This document shows positions 39,066-49,415 of a DNA stretch of 64,000 nucleotides, in pieces. The stretch is from NCBI RefSeq assembly GCF_013927005.1, contig NZ_CP055930.1:5270001-5334000 (forward strand), written 5' to 3'. Below the pieces are notes generated by a model. It was not told where the DNA came from. It searched no databases and worked only from the letters and a program-made list of their open reading frames with translations. A program made the position numbers and the translations under genes. The stretch's first letter is position 1, and each line of letters opens with the position of its first letter. Origin of the DNA: Enterobacter sp. RHBSTW-00175. GTDB taxonomy: Bacteria > Pseudomonadota > Gammaproteobacteria > Enterobacterales > Enterobacteriaceae.

Positions 39066-40508
39066 ATGTCCAGAAGGCTTCGCAGAACCAAGATCGTAAC
39101 CACCTTAGGCCCGGCTACCGATCGCGATAATAACCTCGAGAAAATTATCGCCGCAGGCGCCAACGTGGTACGTATGAACTTCTCTCACGGTACGCCAGAA
39201 GACCATAAACTGCGTGCAGATAAAGTACGTGAGATCGCGGCTAAACTGGGCCGCCATGTTGCTATCCTCGGTGACCTGCAAGGGCCAAAAATCCGTGTAT
39301 CAACATTTAAAGAAGGTAAAGTTTTCCTTAATGTTGGCGATAAGTTCCTGCTTGATGCCAACCTGAGCAAAGGTGAAGGCGATAAAGAGAAAGTGGGCAT
39401 CGACTATAAAGGTCTGCCTGCTGACGTGGTGACTGGCGACATTCTGCTGCTCGACGATGGCCGCGTTCAGCTGAAAGTGCTGGAAGTTCAGGGCATGAAA
39501 GTGTTCACCGAAGTGACCGTGGGTGGCCCGCTTTCCAACAACAAAGGTATTAACAAACTCGGTGGCGGTCTCTCTGCTGAAGCGCTGACCGATAAAGACA
39601 AAGCCGACATCGTTACTGCCGCCCAGATTAGTGTGGATTACCTGGCGGTCTCCTTCCCACGCTGTGGTGAAGACCTGAACTACGCTCGTCGTCTGGCGCG
39701 TGATGCAGGTTGCGATGCGAAAATCGTTGCCAAAGTTGAGCGTGCAGAAGCCGTTTGCGATCAGGATGCGATGGATGACGTTATCCTGGCCTCCGACGTG
39801 GTGATGGTTGCCCGTGGTGACCTGGGCGTTGAAATCGGCGACCCGGAACTGGTAGGTATCCAGAAAGCGCTGATCCGCCGTGCGCGTCAGCTGAACCGCG
39901 CGGTGATCACTGCGACCCAGATGATGGAGTCAATGATTACCAACCCAATGCCAACCCGTGCAGAAGTCATGGACGTGGCAAACGCCGTGCTGGATGGTAC
40001 CGATGCGGTCATGCTGTCTGCTGAAACTGCGGCAGGCCAGTACCCGGCTGAAACCGTTGCTGCCATGGCGCGCGTGTGCCTGGGCGCTGAGAAGATCCCA
40101 AGCATCAACGTGTCTAAACACCGTCTGGACGTGCAGTTCGACAACGTGGAAGAAGCCATTGCGATGTCCGCAATGTACGCGGCAAACCACCTGAAAGGTG
40201 TTACTGCTATCATCACCATGACCGAATCTGGCCGTACCGCGCTGATGACGTCCCGTATCAGCTCCGGTCTGCCAATCTTTGCTATGTCCCGTCACGAGCG
40301 CACCCTGAACCTGACTGCGCTGTATCGTGGTGTGACCCCGGTTTACTTCGACAGCACCAGCGATGGCGTTGCCGCTGCGAACGATGCCGTTAACCTGCTG
40401 CGCGACAAAGGCTACCTGGTGTCCGGTGATATCGTTATCGTGACTCAGGGTGACGTGATGAGCACCGTGGGTTCAACCAACACTACCCGTGTTATGACCG
40501 TCGAATAA
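39066..40508 (+). CDS. pykA: Pyruvate kinase II
   Basis: PykA converts phosphoenolpyruvate and ADP to pyruvate and ATP, the AMP-activated isozyme. The 480-residue protein (as in E. coli) starts [20 protein letters not shown]. It contains VRMNFSHG, the active-site region [13 protein letters not shown], and the metal/substrate signature [21 protein letters not shown]. An ATG at 38997 in frame would add 23 residues without support; CGGAG precedes the chosen ATG. Its 3' flank is the structured region at 40509-40780. Confidence 0.97.
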   Translation: MSRRLRRTKIVTTLGPATDRDNNLEKIIAAGANVVRMNFSHGTPEDHKLRADKVREIAAKLGRHVAILGDLQGPKIRVSTFKEGKVFLNVGDKFLLDANLSKGEGDKEKVGIDYKGLPADVVTGDILLLDDGRVQLKVLEVQGMKVFTEVTVGGPLSNNKGINKLGGGLSAEALTDKDKADIVTAAQISVDYLAVSFPRCGEDLNYARRLARDAGCDAKIVAKVERAEAVCDQDAMDDVILASDVVMVARGDLGVEIGDPELVGIQKALIRRARQLNRAVITATQMMESMITNPMPTRAEVMDVANAVLDGTDAVMLSAETAAGQYPAETVAAMARVCLGAEKIPSINVSKHRLDVQFDNVEEAIAMSAMYAANHLKGVTAIITMTESGRTALMTSRISSGLPIFAMSRHERTLNLTALYRGVTPVYFDSTSDGVAAANDAVNLLRDKGYLVSGDIVIVTQGDVMSTVGSTNTTRVMTVE

Positions 40509-40531
40509 TCCCGATGCTGTTAAAAAGCCCC

Positions 40532-40776
40532 CTCCTTGCGGAGGTTAGGCTTGCCAGTTAAGCACGGTGCAGGATTCCGTTCACCTTAATATCCGCAGAA
40601 AATAATTCGTTCAGCACACGTGAACGGGATAAGGGGGCCACCGCGGCCCCCTTAGCACGTTCACCGCAGCGGATTATGCAGGTAGCAGGAAAGTCTGAGT
40701 GAACGGAACGATGCCACGAAAATAACAGAGTGGCTTAATATCGTTTAACTGACTGGCATTGCTCCTTGCCGAGGTT
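40532..40776. repeat. Nested palindromic element flanked by 15-bp direct repeats, pykA-lpxM gap
   Basis: The 272-base gap holds four nested inverted-repeat tiers. They are TTCCGTTCAC (40575-40584) with GTGAACGGAA (40699-40708); ATCCGC (40591) with GCGGAT (40669); GTGAACG (40620) with CGTTCAC (40658); and AAGGGGGCC (40631) with GGCCCCCTT (40645). Outside these, CTCCTTGCGGAGGTT (40532-40546) recurs as CTCCTTGCCGAGGTT (40762-40776), 14 of 15 identical. The first copy is a clean hairpin; the second carries a T8 run. It may be a palindromic mobile repeat inserted into the pykA terminator, or a structured 3' UTR. Confidence 0.6.
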
Positions 40777-40780
40777 TTTT

Positions 40781-41752
40781 TTATTTCTTCGGGAAAAGCT
40801 CTTTGCGTTTATAAGGCTCTTTTTCGCCCGGCTTACGCGTTTTAAGCAGCTTGAGTATCCACGTGTACTGTTCCGTATGCGGCCCCACCAGCAGCTCAAC
40901 CTCTTCATTCATCCGGCGCGCAATGGTGTGATCGTCTGCCGTTAGCAGGTCATCCATTGGCGGGCGCACCTCAATGCTCAGGCGGTGCGTGTTGCCGTCA
41001 TAAACTGGGAACAGCGGAATAACGCGGGCGCGACACACTTTCATCAGGCGGCCAATCGCAGGCAGCGTGGCTTTGTAAGTGGCAAAGAAATCGACAAACT
41101 CACTGTGCTCAGGACCGTGGTCCTGATCCGGTAGATAGTATCCCCAGTAGCCCTGACGCACAGACTGAATAAAAGGTTTAATGCCGTCGTTACGCGCGTG
41201 CAGGCGACCACCAAAACGACGGCGGACGGTGTTCCACACATAATCAAAGATCTTATTGCCCTGATTATGGAACATGGCAGCCATCTTCTGACCTTGCGAT
41301 GCCATAAGCATGGCCGGGATATCAACACCCCAGCCGTGAGGAACAAGGAAGATCACCTTCTCGTCATTGCGGCGCATCTCTTCAATGATTTCCAGCCCTT
41401 TCCAGTCAACACGGCTGAGCAGCTTCTCCGGCCCGCGCAGCGCCAGCTCTGCCATCATCGCCATTGCCTGCGGTGCTGTGGTGTACATCGCATCAATGAT
41501 AGCTTCACGCTCGGCGTCGCTTTTCTCAGGGAAGCAGTAGTAGAGGTTAATTTGTGCGCGGCGACGGGCGCTTTTACCCATCCGCCCGGCAAGGCGGCCT
41601 ATTTTACCCAGAATGGGATCGCGGACGGCCGCCGGGAGCAGCGCGATACCGGCAAACGCATAGACACCCAGCCAGGCGCCCCAGTTAGACGGATGGCGAA
41701 ACGACGGCTCAAACTCAGGAATGTACTCAATGTTATTTTTTTTTGTTTCCAT
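40781..41752 (-). CDS. lpxM: Lipid A myristoyl acyltransferase LpxM
   Basis: LpxM (MsbB) adds the secondary myristoyl chain to lipid A, completing hexa-acylation on the cytoplasmic side of the inner membrane. The 323-residue protein has an N-terminal membrane anchor (WLGVYAFAGIALLPAAV). The acyltransferase catalytic box HX4D is in VPHGWGVDIPAML, with the downstream block YLPDQDHGPEHSEFVDFFAT. Length equals E. coli. Confidence 0.95.
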   Translation of the reverse strand: METKKNNIEYIPEFEPSFRHPSNWGAWLGVYAFAGIALLPAAVRDPILGKIGRLAGRMGKSARRRAQINLYYCFPEKSDAEREAIIDAMYTTAPQAMAMMAELALRGPEKLLSRVDWKGLEIIEEMRRNDEKVIFLVPHGWGVDIPAMLMASQGQKMAAMFHNQGNKIFDYVWNTVRRRFGGRLHARNDGIKPFIQSVRQGYWGYYLPDQDHGPEHSEFVDFFATYKATLPAIGRLMKVCRARVIPLFPVYDGNTHRLSIEVRPPMDDLLTADDHTIARRMNEEVELLVGPHTEQYTWILKLLKTRKPGEKEPYKRKELFPKK

Positions 41753-41825
41753 GCTGATTCCAGGGAAGGTGACGCAAAATAAAGAACAATGCGGATAGTG
41801 TAGCGAGGCTGGCGCTTACGTACAA

Positions 41826-41858
41826 AAGAAAAAGCCGGCGCGCGAGGGCACCGGCTTT
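41826..41858 (-). terminator. Intrinsic terminator after mepM
   Basis: On the minus strand AAAGCCGGTGCC...GCGCCGGCTTT with a GC-rich loop is followed by TTC-TTTT, 14 bases past the mepM stop. Confidence 0.75.
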
Positions 41859-41871
41859 GCAAAACACGAGC

Positions 41872-43191
41872 TTAGTCAAAACGCAGTTGCGGCATCACCT
41901 CTTTCACCTGCGCCAGATAATCGGTGCGATCTTTACCGATCAGGCCTTCGGTGCGCGGCAGCTTCGCCGTCAGCGGGTTAACCGCCTGCTGGTTGATCCA
42001 CACTTCATAGTGCAGGTGTGGCCCGGTTGAACGTCCAGTATTACCGGAAAGCGCGATACGATCGCCACGTTTTACCTTCTGCCCCGGCTGAACCAGCAGT
42101 TTACGCAAGTGCATATAGCGGGTGGTGTAGGTACGACCATGGCGCACGGCAACATAGTAACCTGCGGCACCACTGCGTTTCGCCATGACCACCTCGCCAT
42201 CACCCACCGCCAGCACAGGGGTCCCCTGAGGCATGGCGAAGTCAACACCACGGTGCGGCGCAACGCGGCCAGTAACCGGGTTCAGACGACGCGGGTTAAA
42301 GTTAGAAGAGACACGGAACTGCTTCGCAGTCGGGAATCGCAGGAAGCCTTTCGCCAGCCCCGTACCGTTTCGGTCATAGAACTTGCCGTCTTCAGCGCGG
42401 ATTGCGTAGTAATCCTTGCCATCAGAACGCAGACGCACGCCCACCAGTTGGCTTTGCTCACGCTTACCGTCCAGCATCTCACGAGACATCAGCACTGAGA
42501 ACTCATCGCCTTTTTTCAGCTTGCGGAAGTCCATCTGCCACTGCATCGCTTTAATCACCGAGCTGATTTCCGCGCTGGTCAGGCCCGCATCACGCGCGCT
42601 GCTGACGAAACTCGCCCCTACCGTACCTTTCAGCACGCTGTTAACCCAGTCGCCCTGCTGCATTTCACTGCTCATTTTGAAACCGTTTGCAGTGCGATCG
42701 TAAGTACGGGTTTCACGGCGGGAAACTTCCCACGTCAGACGTTGTAAATCGCCCTCTGTGGTTAAGGTCCAGGAGAGTTGTTGACCGATTTTGAGGTTAC
42801 GTAAATCTTTATCTGCGGCGGCAAGCTGGCTGATATCCCCCAGCTCGATGCCGTACTGGTTCAGTACACTACTGAGTGTATCTCCGGTGGATACCACGTA
42901 TTCGTGGTTACCCGCTTCGGTATCGGTTTTGTCGTCAAGCTCATCCTGCGGAATAGCTTCATCTTCCTGAGCCGCCTGATCGATAGGCTCGCTGGCCTCA
43001 GGCAACAGAGAACGGATTTCGCTCTTCTCAAGCTCGATGGTTTTGATGACAGGGGTAGAACTCGGGTGGTAGACATAGGGCCGCCATACGGCGACCGCCA
43101 GAGTGAGAACTGTAAGCGACCCCAGCATAACGCGATGGGGTCGGGGCAGATTGTTAAATGCCAGAGCGACAGAGCGGGCTATCTGTTGCAC
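41872..43191 (-). CDS. mepM: Murein DD-endopeptidase MepM
   Basis: MepM (YebA) cuts D-Ala-mDAP cross-links to let new peptidoglycan be inserted. The 439-residue protein has an N-terminal membrane anchor (about 20-40), an acidic linker, a LysM domain (HEYVVSTGDTLSSVLNQYGI) and a C-terminal M23 LytM-type zinc peptidase. The metal motifs are HRGVDFAMPQGTPV and GPHLHYEVW. It is one residue shorter than E. coli MepM. It follows znuA by 15 bases on the same strand; the pair is conserved in enterics. Confidence 0.95.
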   Translation of the reverse strand: MQQIARSVALAFNNLPRPHRVMLGSLTVLTLAVAVWRPYVYHPSSTPVIKTIELEKSEIRSLLPEASEPIDQAAQEDEAIPQDELDDKTDTEAGNHEYVVSTGDTLSSVLNQYGIELGDISQLAAADKDLRNLKIGQQLSWTLTTEGDLQRLTWEVSRRETRTYDRTANGFKMSSEMQQGDWVNSVLKGTVGASFVSSARDAGLTSAEISSVIKAMQWQMDFRKLKKGDEFSVLMSREMLDGKREQSQLVGVRLRSDGKDYYAIRAEDGKFYDRNGTGLAKGFLRFPTAKQFRVSSNFNPRRLNPVTGRVAPHRGVDFAMPQGTPVLAVGDGEVVMAKRSGAAGYYVAVRHGRTYTTRYMHLRKLLVQPGQKVKRGDRIALSGNTGRSTGPHLHYEVWINQQAVNPLTAKLPRTEGLIGKDRTDYLAQVKEVMPQLRFD

Positions 43192-43206
43192 GTATTCACT
43201 TCCTCG

Positions 43207-44151
43207 TTAATCTCCTTTCAGGCAGCTCGCATACTGGTTCGCCAGTTGGCTGAGGAACTGCGAATAGCTCGCTTTGCTCAACTGGATGTTCGTTCCTAGC
43301 GGGTCAAGGGTACCCATGCGCACGGATGTTCCCCTGGCCACGGCTTCTACGACCGCTGGCCTGAACTGTGGCTCAGCAAAAACGCATGTCGCTTTTTGCT
43401 CAACCAACTGTGTTCTGATTTCATGTAAACGCTGCGCACCAGGCTGAATTTCAGGGTTGACGGTAAAGTGACCGAGCGGGGTCAAACCGTAGTGTTTTTC
43501 GTAGTAGCCATAAGCGTCATGAAAAACGAAATACCCTTTGCCTTTCAGCGGTGCGAGCTCGTTACCCACCTGTTTATCGGTTGCGGCTAAACTTGCCTCA
43601 AAATCCTTCAGGTTGGCGTCTAATTTGGCTCGACTTTGCGGCATAAGTTCCACTAATTTGTCATGGATTGCAACCGCCGAAAGCCGCGCTATCTCTGGCG
43701 AGAGCCAAAGATGCATGTTGTACTCGCCGTGATGGTGATGGTCGTCACCTTTTTCACCTTCAGCGTGGTTATGCTCACTTTCGTGCTCGTCGTCGTCAGC
43801 CCCTTTCATGAGTAACGGTTTCACGCCTGCAAGGTCCGCAATGGTGACCTGCTTTTGCGCCGGAACCTGTTGGGCAGACTTCTGCATAAACGCTTCCATT
43901 TCTGGACCAATCCAAACGACTAAGTCCGCGTTTTGTAAGCGTTTTACATCTGACGGACGCAGAGAATAATCATGTTCAGAGGCACCATCAGGGAGCAAAA
44001 CCTGGGTCTCCGTTACGCCCTCTGCAATGGCAGATGCGATGAAGCCAAGGGGTTTAAGCGAAGCGACAACGGCAGCGTTAACATCTTGTGCTGTTGTACC
44101 CCAAAGGGCAGCGGATAATGCTGCGAAAAGAAGCGTATTTTTATGTAACAT
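43207..44151 (-). CDS. znuA: Zinc ABC transporter substrate-binding protein ZnuA
   Basis: ZnuA captures Zn2+ in the periplasm and delivers it to ZnuBC. It has a signal peptide ending near [11 protein letters not shown]. The His/Asp/Glu-rich loop ([13 protein letters not shown] then [12 protein letters not shown], about 118-145) and the ligand regions [15 protein letters not shown] and [10 protein letters not shown] are present. ATG 44151 ([13 protein letters not shown]) matches E. coli; ATG 44166 adds five residues. The Zur palindrome between znuA and znuC controls both. Confidence 0.96.
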   Translation of the reverse strand: MLHKNTLLFAALSAALWGTTAQDVNAAVVASLKPLGFIASAIAEGVTETQVLLPDGASEHDYSLRPSDVKRLQNADLVVWIGPEMEAFMQKSAQQVPAQKQVTIADLAGVKPLLMKGADDDEHESEHNHAEGEKGDDHHHHGEYNMHLWLSPEIARLSAVAIHDKLVELMPQSRAKLDANLKDFEASLAATDKQVGNELAPLKGKGYFVFHDAYGYYEKHYGLTPLGHFTVNPEIQPGAQRLHEIRTQLVEQKATCVFAEPQFRPAVVEAVARGTSVRMGTLDPLGTNIQLSKASYSQFLSQLANQYASCLKGD

Positions 44152-44181
44152 AATGCGACTATTCATCGTAATAAGTTCGGG

Positions 44182-44202
44182 GAATGTGATATTATAACAT
44201 TC
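44182..44202. promoter_or_regulatory. Zur operator between znuA and znuCB
   Basis: A 21-bp palindrome, GAATGTGATA-T-TATAACATTC, lies 27 bases before znuC and 31 before znuA. It closely resembles the E. coli znu Zur site. Zn-loaded Zur would silence both divergent promoters. Confidence 0.85.
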
Positions 44203-44228
44203 GATGACTTCTGCAAGCTTAAATTGAC

Positions 44229-44984
44229 ATGACGACTTTGGTTTCTCTCGAAAATATTTCGGTGTCATTCGGTCAGCGTCGCGTCCTTTCTGACGTTTCG
44301 CTGGAACTGAAACCCGGTAAAATACTGACGCTGCTCGGCCCTAATGGTGCCGGGAAATCCACCCTGGTGCGCGTGGTTCTGGGTTTGGTTGCACCCGATG
44401 AAGGCGTTATCAAACGTGATAACAAACTGCGTATTGGCTATGTGCCGCAAAAATTACACCTGGACGCCACCCTGCCGCTCACGGTGAGCCGTTTCCTGCG
44501 CCTGCGCCCTGGCACACGTAAAGACGAAATTCTGCCAGCCCTGAAACGCGTGCAGGCAGGGCATCTGATCGAGGCACCCTTGCAAAAGCTCTCTGGCGGC
44601 GAAACGCAGCGTGTTCTGCTGGCTCGCGCATTACTGAGCAGTCCGCAATTGCTGGTCCTCGATGAACCGACCCAGGGTGTTGACGTGAACGGCCAGGTTG
44701 CGCTTTACGATTTGATTGATCAGCTTCGCCGTGAACTTGACTGCGCAGTGCTGATGGTTTCTCACGACCTGCATCTGGTGATGGCAAAAACCGACGAAGT
44801 GCTGTGCCTGAACCACCACATCTGCTGCTCCGGCACGCCGGAAGTGGTGTCGATGCACCCGGAATTTATCTCTATGTTTGGCCCTCGCGGAGCCGAACAA
44901 CTTGGCATCTATCGCCACCACCACAATCACCGCCATGATTTACAGGGACGAATTGTGCTGCGTCGGGGAAATGGACACTCATGA
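44229..44984 (+). CDS. znuC: Zinc ABC transporter ATPase ZnuC
   Basis: A 251-residue ABC ATPase energising zinc import. Walker A is GPNGAGKST, the signature is LSGGETQRV, Walker B is [12 protein letters not shown], and the switch histidine is in VSHDLHLV. A His-rich C-terminal tail ([12 protein letters not shown]) is typical of ZnuC and may sense zinc. The end overlaps znuB as ATGA. Confidence 0.97.
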   Translation: MTTLVSLENISVSFGQRRVLSDVSLELKPGKILTLLGPNGAGKSTLVRVVLGLVAPDEGVIKRDNKLRIGYVPQKLHLDATLPLTVSRFLRLRPGTRKDEILPALKRVQAGHLIEAPLQKLSGGETQRVLLARALLSSPQLLVLDEPTQGVDVNGQVALYDLIDQLRRELDCAVLMVSHDLHLVMAKTDEVLCLNHHICCSGTPEVVSMHPEFISMFGPRGAEQLGIYRHHHNHRHDLQGRIVLRRGNGHS

Positions 44985-45766
44985 TTGAATTGTTACTGCC
45001 CGGCTGGCTGGCCGGGATTATGCTCGCCTGCGCCGCAGGGCCGCTGGGCTCTTTTGTTGTGTGGCGCAGAATGTCCTATTTCGGCGATACGCTGGCGCAC
45101 GCCTCGCTGCTCGGCGTTGCCTTTGGTCTGCTGCTGAATGTAAACCCGTTTTATGCGGTGATCGCGGTGACGCTGATGCTGGCAGCCGGTCTGGTGTGGC
45201 TGGAAAAACGGCCGCACCTCGCCATTGATACTTTACTCGGCATTATGGCGCACAGCGCATTGTCACTGGGTCTGGTCGTTGTGAGTCTGATGTCGAATAT
45301 TCGTGTCGACCTGATGGCCTACCTGTTTGGTGACCTGCTGGCCGTTACCCCGGAAGACCTGATCTCTATCGCCATCGGTGTGGTAGTGGTGCTGGCTATT
45401 CTGTTATGGCAGTGGCGCAACCTGCTGGCGATGACCGTTAGCCCGGATCTGGCATTCGTCGATGGCGTTAAGCTTCAGCGCGTGAAACTGCTCCTGATGC
45501 TGGTAACCGCCTTGACCATTGGTGTGGCGATGAAGTTTGTCGGGGCGTTGATTATTACGTCCCTGCTGATCATCCCGGCTGCGACCGCACGTCGTTTTGC
45601 CCGTACGCCAGAACAAATGGCCGGTGTGGCCGTTATTGTAGGGATGATTGCAGTAACAGGCGGGTTGACCTTCTCGGCGTTCTACGACACGCCAGCGGGG
45701 CCGTCAGTGGTTCTCTGTGCAGCGGTGCTGTTTATCTTCAGTATGATGAAGAAGGCTGCAGGTTAA
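44981..45766 (+). CDS. znuB: Zinc ABC transporter permease ZnuB
   Basis: A 261-residue membrane permease of the zinc importer with about eight hydrophobic helices. The family signatures are [21 protein letters not shown] and [22 protein letters not shown] (split here by its helix boundary). It starts within the last four bases of znuC, so translation is coupled. Confidence 0.96.
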   Translation: MIELLLPGWLAGIMLACAAGPLGSFVVWRRMSYFGDTLAHASLLGVAFGLLLNVNPFYAVIAVTLMLAAGLVWLEKRPHLAIDTLLGIMAHSALSLGLVVVSLMSNIRVDLMAYLFGDLLAVTPEDLISIAIGVVVVLAILLWQWRNLLAMTVSPDLAFVDGVKLQRVKLLLMLVTALTIGVAMKFVGALIITSLLIIPAATARRFARTPEQMAGVAVIVGMIAVTGGLTFSAFYDTPAGPSVVLCAAVLFIFSMMKKAAG

Positions 45767-45782
45767 CATCGAGGGCGCTGAT

Positions 45783-45816
45783 GCCCTCACCCTAACCCTC
45801 TCCTACAGGGAGAGGG
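45783..45816. repeat. Dispersed-type repeat with terminal hairpin after znuB
   Basis: The stretch CCCTCACCCTAACCC leads into the inverted pair CCCTCTCC/GGGAGAGGG. This wording recurs widely in intergenic DNA of Enterobacter and other Proteobacteria. Only one copy is in this window. It sits at the znuB-ruvB convergent junction and may also slow transcription. Confidence 0.55.
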
Positions 45817-45825
45817 AAAATAAGG

Positions 45826-46839
<1,014 letters not shown>

Positions 46840-46844
46840 TTACC

Positions 46845-47456
46845 TCACAATGCAGCGCGCAGCGCTTCACGAATCAGGGTTTCACTGCTGGCATCCGGTT
46901 TGGCGATTTTGCTCACCATACGGCTGGCCTCCTGAGGTTTATAGCCCAGCGCCACCAGGGCAGCAACCGCTTCCTGCTCGGCATCATCAGCCGTTGGCGC
47001 ACCCGGCGATGTCAGCACCAGGTCTGCCGCAGGGGTAAACAGATCGCCGTGCAGGCCTTTAAAGCGGTCTTTCATTTCAACAATCAGGCGCTCTGCGGTC
47101 TTCTTACCGATGCCAGGCAGTTTAATCAGCGCTACTGGATCTTCGCGCTCTACGGCATTCACAAACTGCTGTGCAGACATGCCGGATAAAATCGCCAGCG
47201 CCAGTTTCGGCCCGACACCATTGGTTTTAATAAGCTCCCGGAACAGGGTGCGTTCCTGCTTGTTATTAAAACCGTAAAGCAGCTGCGCATCTTCGCGCAC
47301 GACGAACTGGGTGAAGACAATGGCTTCTTTGCCCGCGTCAGGAAGTTCATAGAAACAGGTCATTGGCATATGGACTTCATAGCCTACGCCTCCCGCTTCA
47401 AGCAGCACTAACGGGGGTTGTTTTTCAATGATGATGCCTCTGAGTCTGCCTATCAC
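46845..47456 (-). CDS. ruvA: Holliday junction DNA-binding protein RuvA
   Basis: RuvA tetramers hold the four-way junction for RuvB. The 203-residue protein has the OB fold at the start ([22 protein letters not shown]), two helix-hairpin-helix motifs ([32 protein letters not shown]) and the flexible C-terminal RuvB-binding domain. The start is GTG, as in E. coli. An upstream in-frame extension overlapping the ruvC terminator is rejected. Confidence 0.96.
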   Translation of the reverse strand: MIGRLRGIIIEKQPPLVLLEAGGVGYEVHMPMTCFYELPDAGKEAIVFTQFVVREDAQLLYGFNNKQERTLFRELIKTNGVGPKLALAILSGMSAQQFVNAVEREDPVALIKLPGIGKKTAERLIVEMKDRFKGLHGDLFTPAADLVLTSPGAPTADDAEQEAVAALVALGYKPQEASRMVSKIAKPDASSETLIREALRAAL

Positions 47457-47498
47457 GTGACGCTCCTGCGTTCTGGAAGAGTTAACTGCGGGTATAAT

Positions 47499-47526
47499 AA
47501 AAAAAGGCTGGATAAACATCCAGCCT
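47499..47526 (-). terminator. Intrinsic terminator after ruvC
   Basis: On the minus strand AGGCTGGAT-GTTT-ATCCAGCCT is followed by T6. It separates yebC-ruvC from ruvAB. In K-12 yebB lies in this gap; here only 79 bases remain. Confidence 0.88.
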
Positions 47527-47535
47527 GATTTGTCA

Positions 47536-48057
47536 TTATCGTAACCTGCCTCGCGCCAGATTGAGCCGCGAATCACTCATTTGCATCGCGTTCTGGCTGA
47601 CATGACAGTGGGTTATCGCAATCGCCAGCGCATCGGCGGCGTCAGCCTGCGGGTTTGCGGGGAGCTTCAACAGCGTGCGCACCATGTGCTGCACCTGGCT
47701 TTTCTCCGCGCCACCATTTCCTACCACCGTCTGCTTAACCTGTCTTGCCGCGTATTCGAACACCGGAAGATCCTGGTTCACGGCAGCAACAATCGCTACG
47801 CCGCGCGCCTGGCCAAGCTTTAACGCCGAATCGGCGTTTTTCGCCATAAAGACCTGCTCGATAGCGAAATAGTCAGGCTGAAACTGAGTGATAATCTCTG
47901 ACACGCCTGCGTAGATCAACTTAAGACGTGATGGCAGATCGTCCACTTTGGTACGAATACAGCCACTGCCCAGGTAGGTTAGCTGGCGTCCAACCTGGCG
48001 GATGACGCCATAACCGGTGACGCGTGAGCCGGGGTCAATCCCGAGGATAATCGACAT
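47536..48057 (-). CDS. ruvC: Holliday junction resolvase RuvC
   Basis: RuvC is the dimeric endonuclease that resolves Holliday junctions. The 173-residue protein has the acidic active-site residues in [19 protein letters not shown] and [11 protein letters not shown]. The second of two adjacent ATG codons was chosen because it gives the E. coli length. It lies 33 bases after yebC, with which it is co-transcribed in E. coli. Confidence 0.96.
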   Translation of the reverse strand: MSIILGIDPGSRVTGYGVIRQVGRQLTYLGSGCIRTKVDDLPSRLKLIYAGVSEIITQFQPDYFAIEQVFMAKNADSALKLGQARGVAIVAAVNQDLPVFEYAARQVKQTVVGNGGAEKSQVQHMVRTLLKLPANPQADAADALAIAITHCHVSQNAMQMSDSRLNLARGRLR

Positions 48058-48090
48058 CACGCGCCTCCTGTAACGGTTTAAACGCTCTCA

Positions 48091-48831
48091 TCAGAGAGTC
48101 GCTGCAACCTCATCAGAGATTTCACCGTTGTGGTACACTTCCTGCACATCGTCGCAGTCTTCGAGCATGTCGATCAGACGCAGCAGTTTAGGCGCAGTTT
48201 CTGCGTCCATGTCCGCTTTGGTTGACGGGATCATAGAGACTTCAGCGTTGTCTGCTTTCAGACCCGCCGCTTCCAGCGCATCACGCACCGCACCCATCTC
48301 TTCCCACGCGGTGTACACGTCGATAGCACCGTCATCGAAGGTCACAACGTCTTCAGCACCGGCTTCCAGCGCCGCTTCCATGATCACATCTTCGTCGCCT
48401 TTCTCGAAAGAAATCACGCCTTTTTTGCTGAACAGGTAAGCGACGGAGCCATCAGTACCCAGATTGCCACCGGTTTTGGTGAACGCGTGGCGCACTTCGG
48501 CAACGGTACGGTTACGGTTGTCAGACAGACATTCAACCATGACCGCAGTACCACCAGGGCCGTAACCTTCATAAATGATGGTTTCCATGTTCGCGTCGTC
48601 ATCACCGCCCACGCCACGAGCGATTGCACGGTTCAGGGTGTCACGCGTCATGTTGTTAGACAGTGCTTTATCAATTGCTGCACGCAGACGTGGGTTAGAA
48701 CCCGCATCGCCGCCACCCAGACGTGCTGCTGTTACCAGCTCACGAATGATTTTGGTAAAGATCTTACCGCGTTTGGCATCCTGTGCCGCTTTGCGGTGTT
48801 TGGTGTTGGCCCACTTACTATGACCTGCCAT
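48091..48831 (-). CDS. yebC: YebC/TACO1-family translation factor or regulator
   Basis: A 246-residue protein starting [18 protein letters not shown], the family hallmark, followed by three alpha/beta domains including [12 protein letters not shown]. YebC proteins were long called transcriptional regulators; more recent work points to helping ribosomes through difficult proline-rich or similar stretches. Length equals E. coli. It heads yebC-ruvC; an ERIC element separates it from nudB upstream. Confidence 0.94.
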   Translation of the reverse strand: MAGHSKWANTKHRKAAQDAKRGKIFTKIIRELVTAARLGGGDAGSNPRLRAAIDKALSNNMTRDTLNRAIARGVGGDDDANMETIIYEGYGPGGTAVMVECLSDNRNRTVAEVRHAFTKTGGNLGTDGSVAYLFSKKGVISFEKGDEDVIMEAALEAGAEDVVTFDDGAIDVYTAWEEMGAVRDALEAAGLKADNAEVSMIPSTKADMDAETAPKLLRLIDMLEDCDDVQEVYHNGEISDEVAATL

Positions 48832-48855
48832 AAAAAGTTCTCCAAAATTATCCTG

Positions 48856-48965
48856 CGCCTTTCAGCTTCCAGATGCGTTGGCTGCGCCCGCTCATACCAG
48901 TCACTTACTAATGTAAGCTCCTGGCACTTCACGGCCTTGCCGCCTTCCTGGAAACTGAAATGCCT
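48856..48965. repeat. ERIC (IRU) element
   Basis: The yebC-nudB gap (48832-48970) is filled by an ERIC repeat. Diagnostic segments are GATGCGTTGGCTGCGC, then CCAGTCACTTAC-TAAT-GTAAGCTCCTGG at the centre, then CTTGCCGCCTTCCTGG. The outer arms CTTTCAG and CTGAAA close the palindrome. ERICs are non-coding, about 127 bp, and usually transcribed within operons as here, where they can fold in nudB-yebC read-through mRNA. Confidence 0.85.
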
Positions 48966-48970
48966 GGAAA

Positions 48971-49414
48971 TTAATTAACATTAATTACAAATTCTTCAAT
49001 CGCCTGCCGGTTGCTCCACGACTTGGTCAGTGCGGCGGCATCCGCCGCATCCACCCAACGGTAGCTCAGGTGTTCAGTGAACACGATCTCCCGTTCATGG
49101 GGGAGCGCGAGACAGAACCACGATTCCGTATTGCGCTCGATATCCGGAGCATAGCGATGACGTAAATGGCTAAAAATTTCAAACTCCACCGTGCGCTGAC
49201 AGTCCTTCAGGGTCAATTGCTCGCAAGCAACATCAATGGCGACCTCTTCCTTTACTTCACGCGCGGCGGCCTGCGGTGCAGTTTCACCCTCTTCCAGGCT
49301 GCCGGTAACCGACTGCCAGAAATCAGGATCGTCACGCCGCTGCAACATCAGCACCCGCTTCGTGTCCAGGGCATAAATGACAACTAAGACAGAAACGGGA
49401 AGCTTATATGTCAT
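48971..49414 (-). CDS. nudB: Dihydroneopterin triphosphate diphosphatase NudB
   Basis: A Nudix hydrolase that removes pyrophosphate from dihydroneopterin triphosphate in folate synthesis. The Nudix box is GSLEEGETAPQAAAREVKEE. The protein is 147 residues (150 in E. coli) with a slightly shorter N-terminus starting MTYKLPVSVLVVIY. It begins one base after the aspS stop and is read with it. Confidence 0.95.
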   Translation of the reverse strand: MTYKLPVSVLVVIYALDTKRVLMLQRRDDPDFWQSVTGSLEEGETAPQAAAREVKEEVAIDVACEQLTLKDCQRTVEFEIFSHLRHRYAPDIERNTESWFCLALPHEREIVFTEHLSYRWVDAADAAALTKSWSNRQAIEEFVINVN

Positions 49415-49415
49415 A

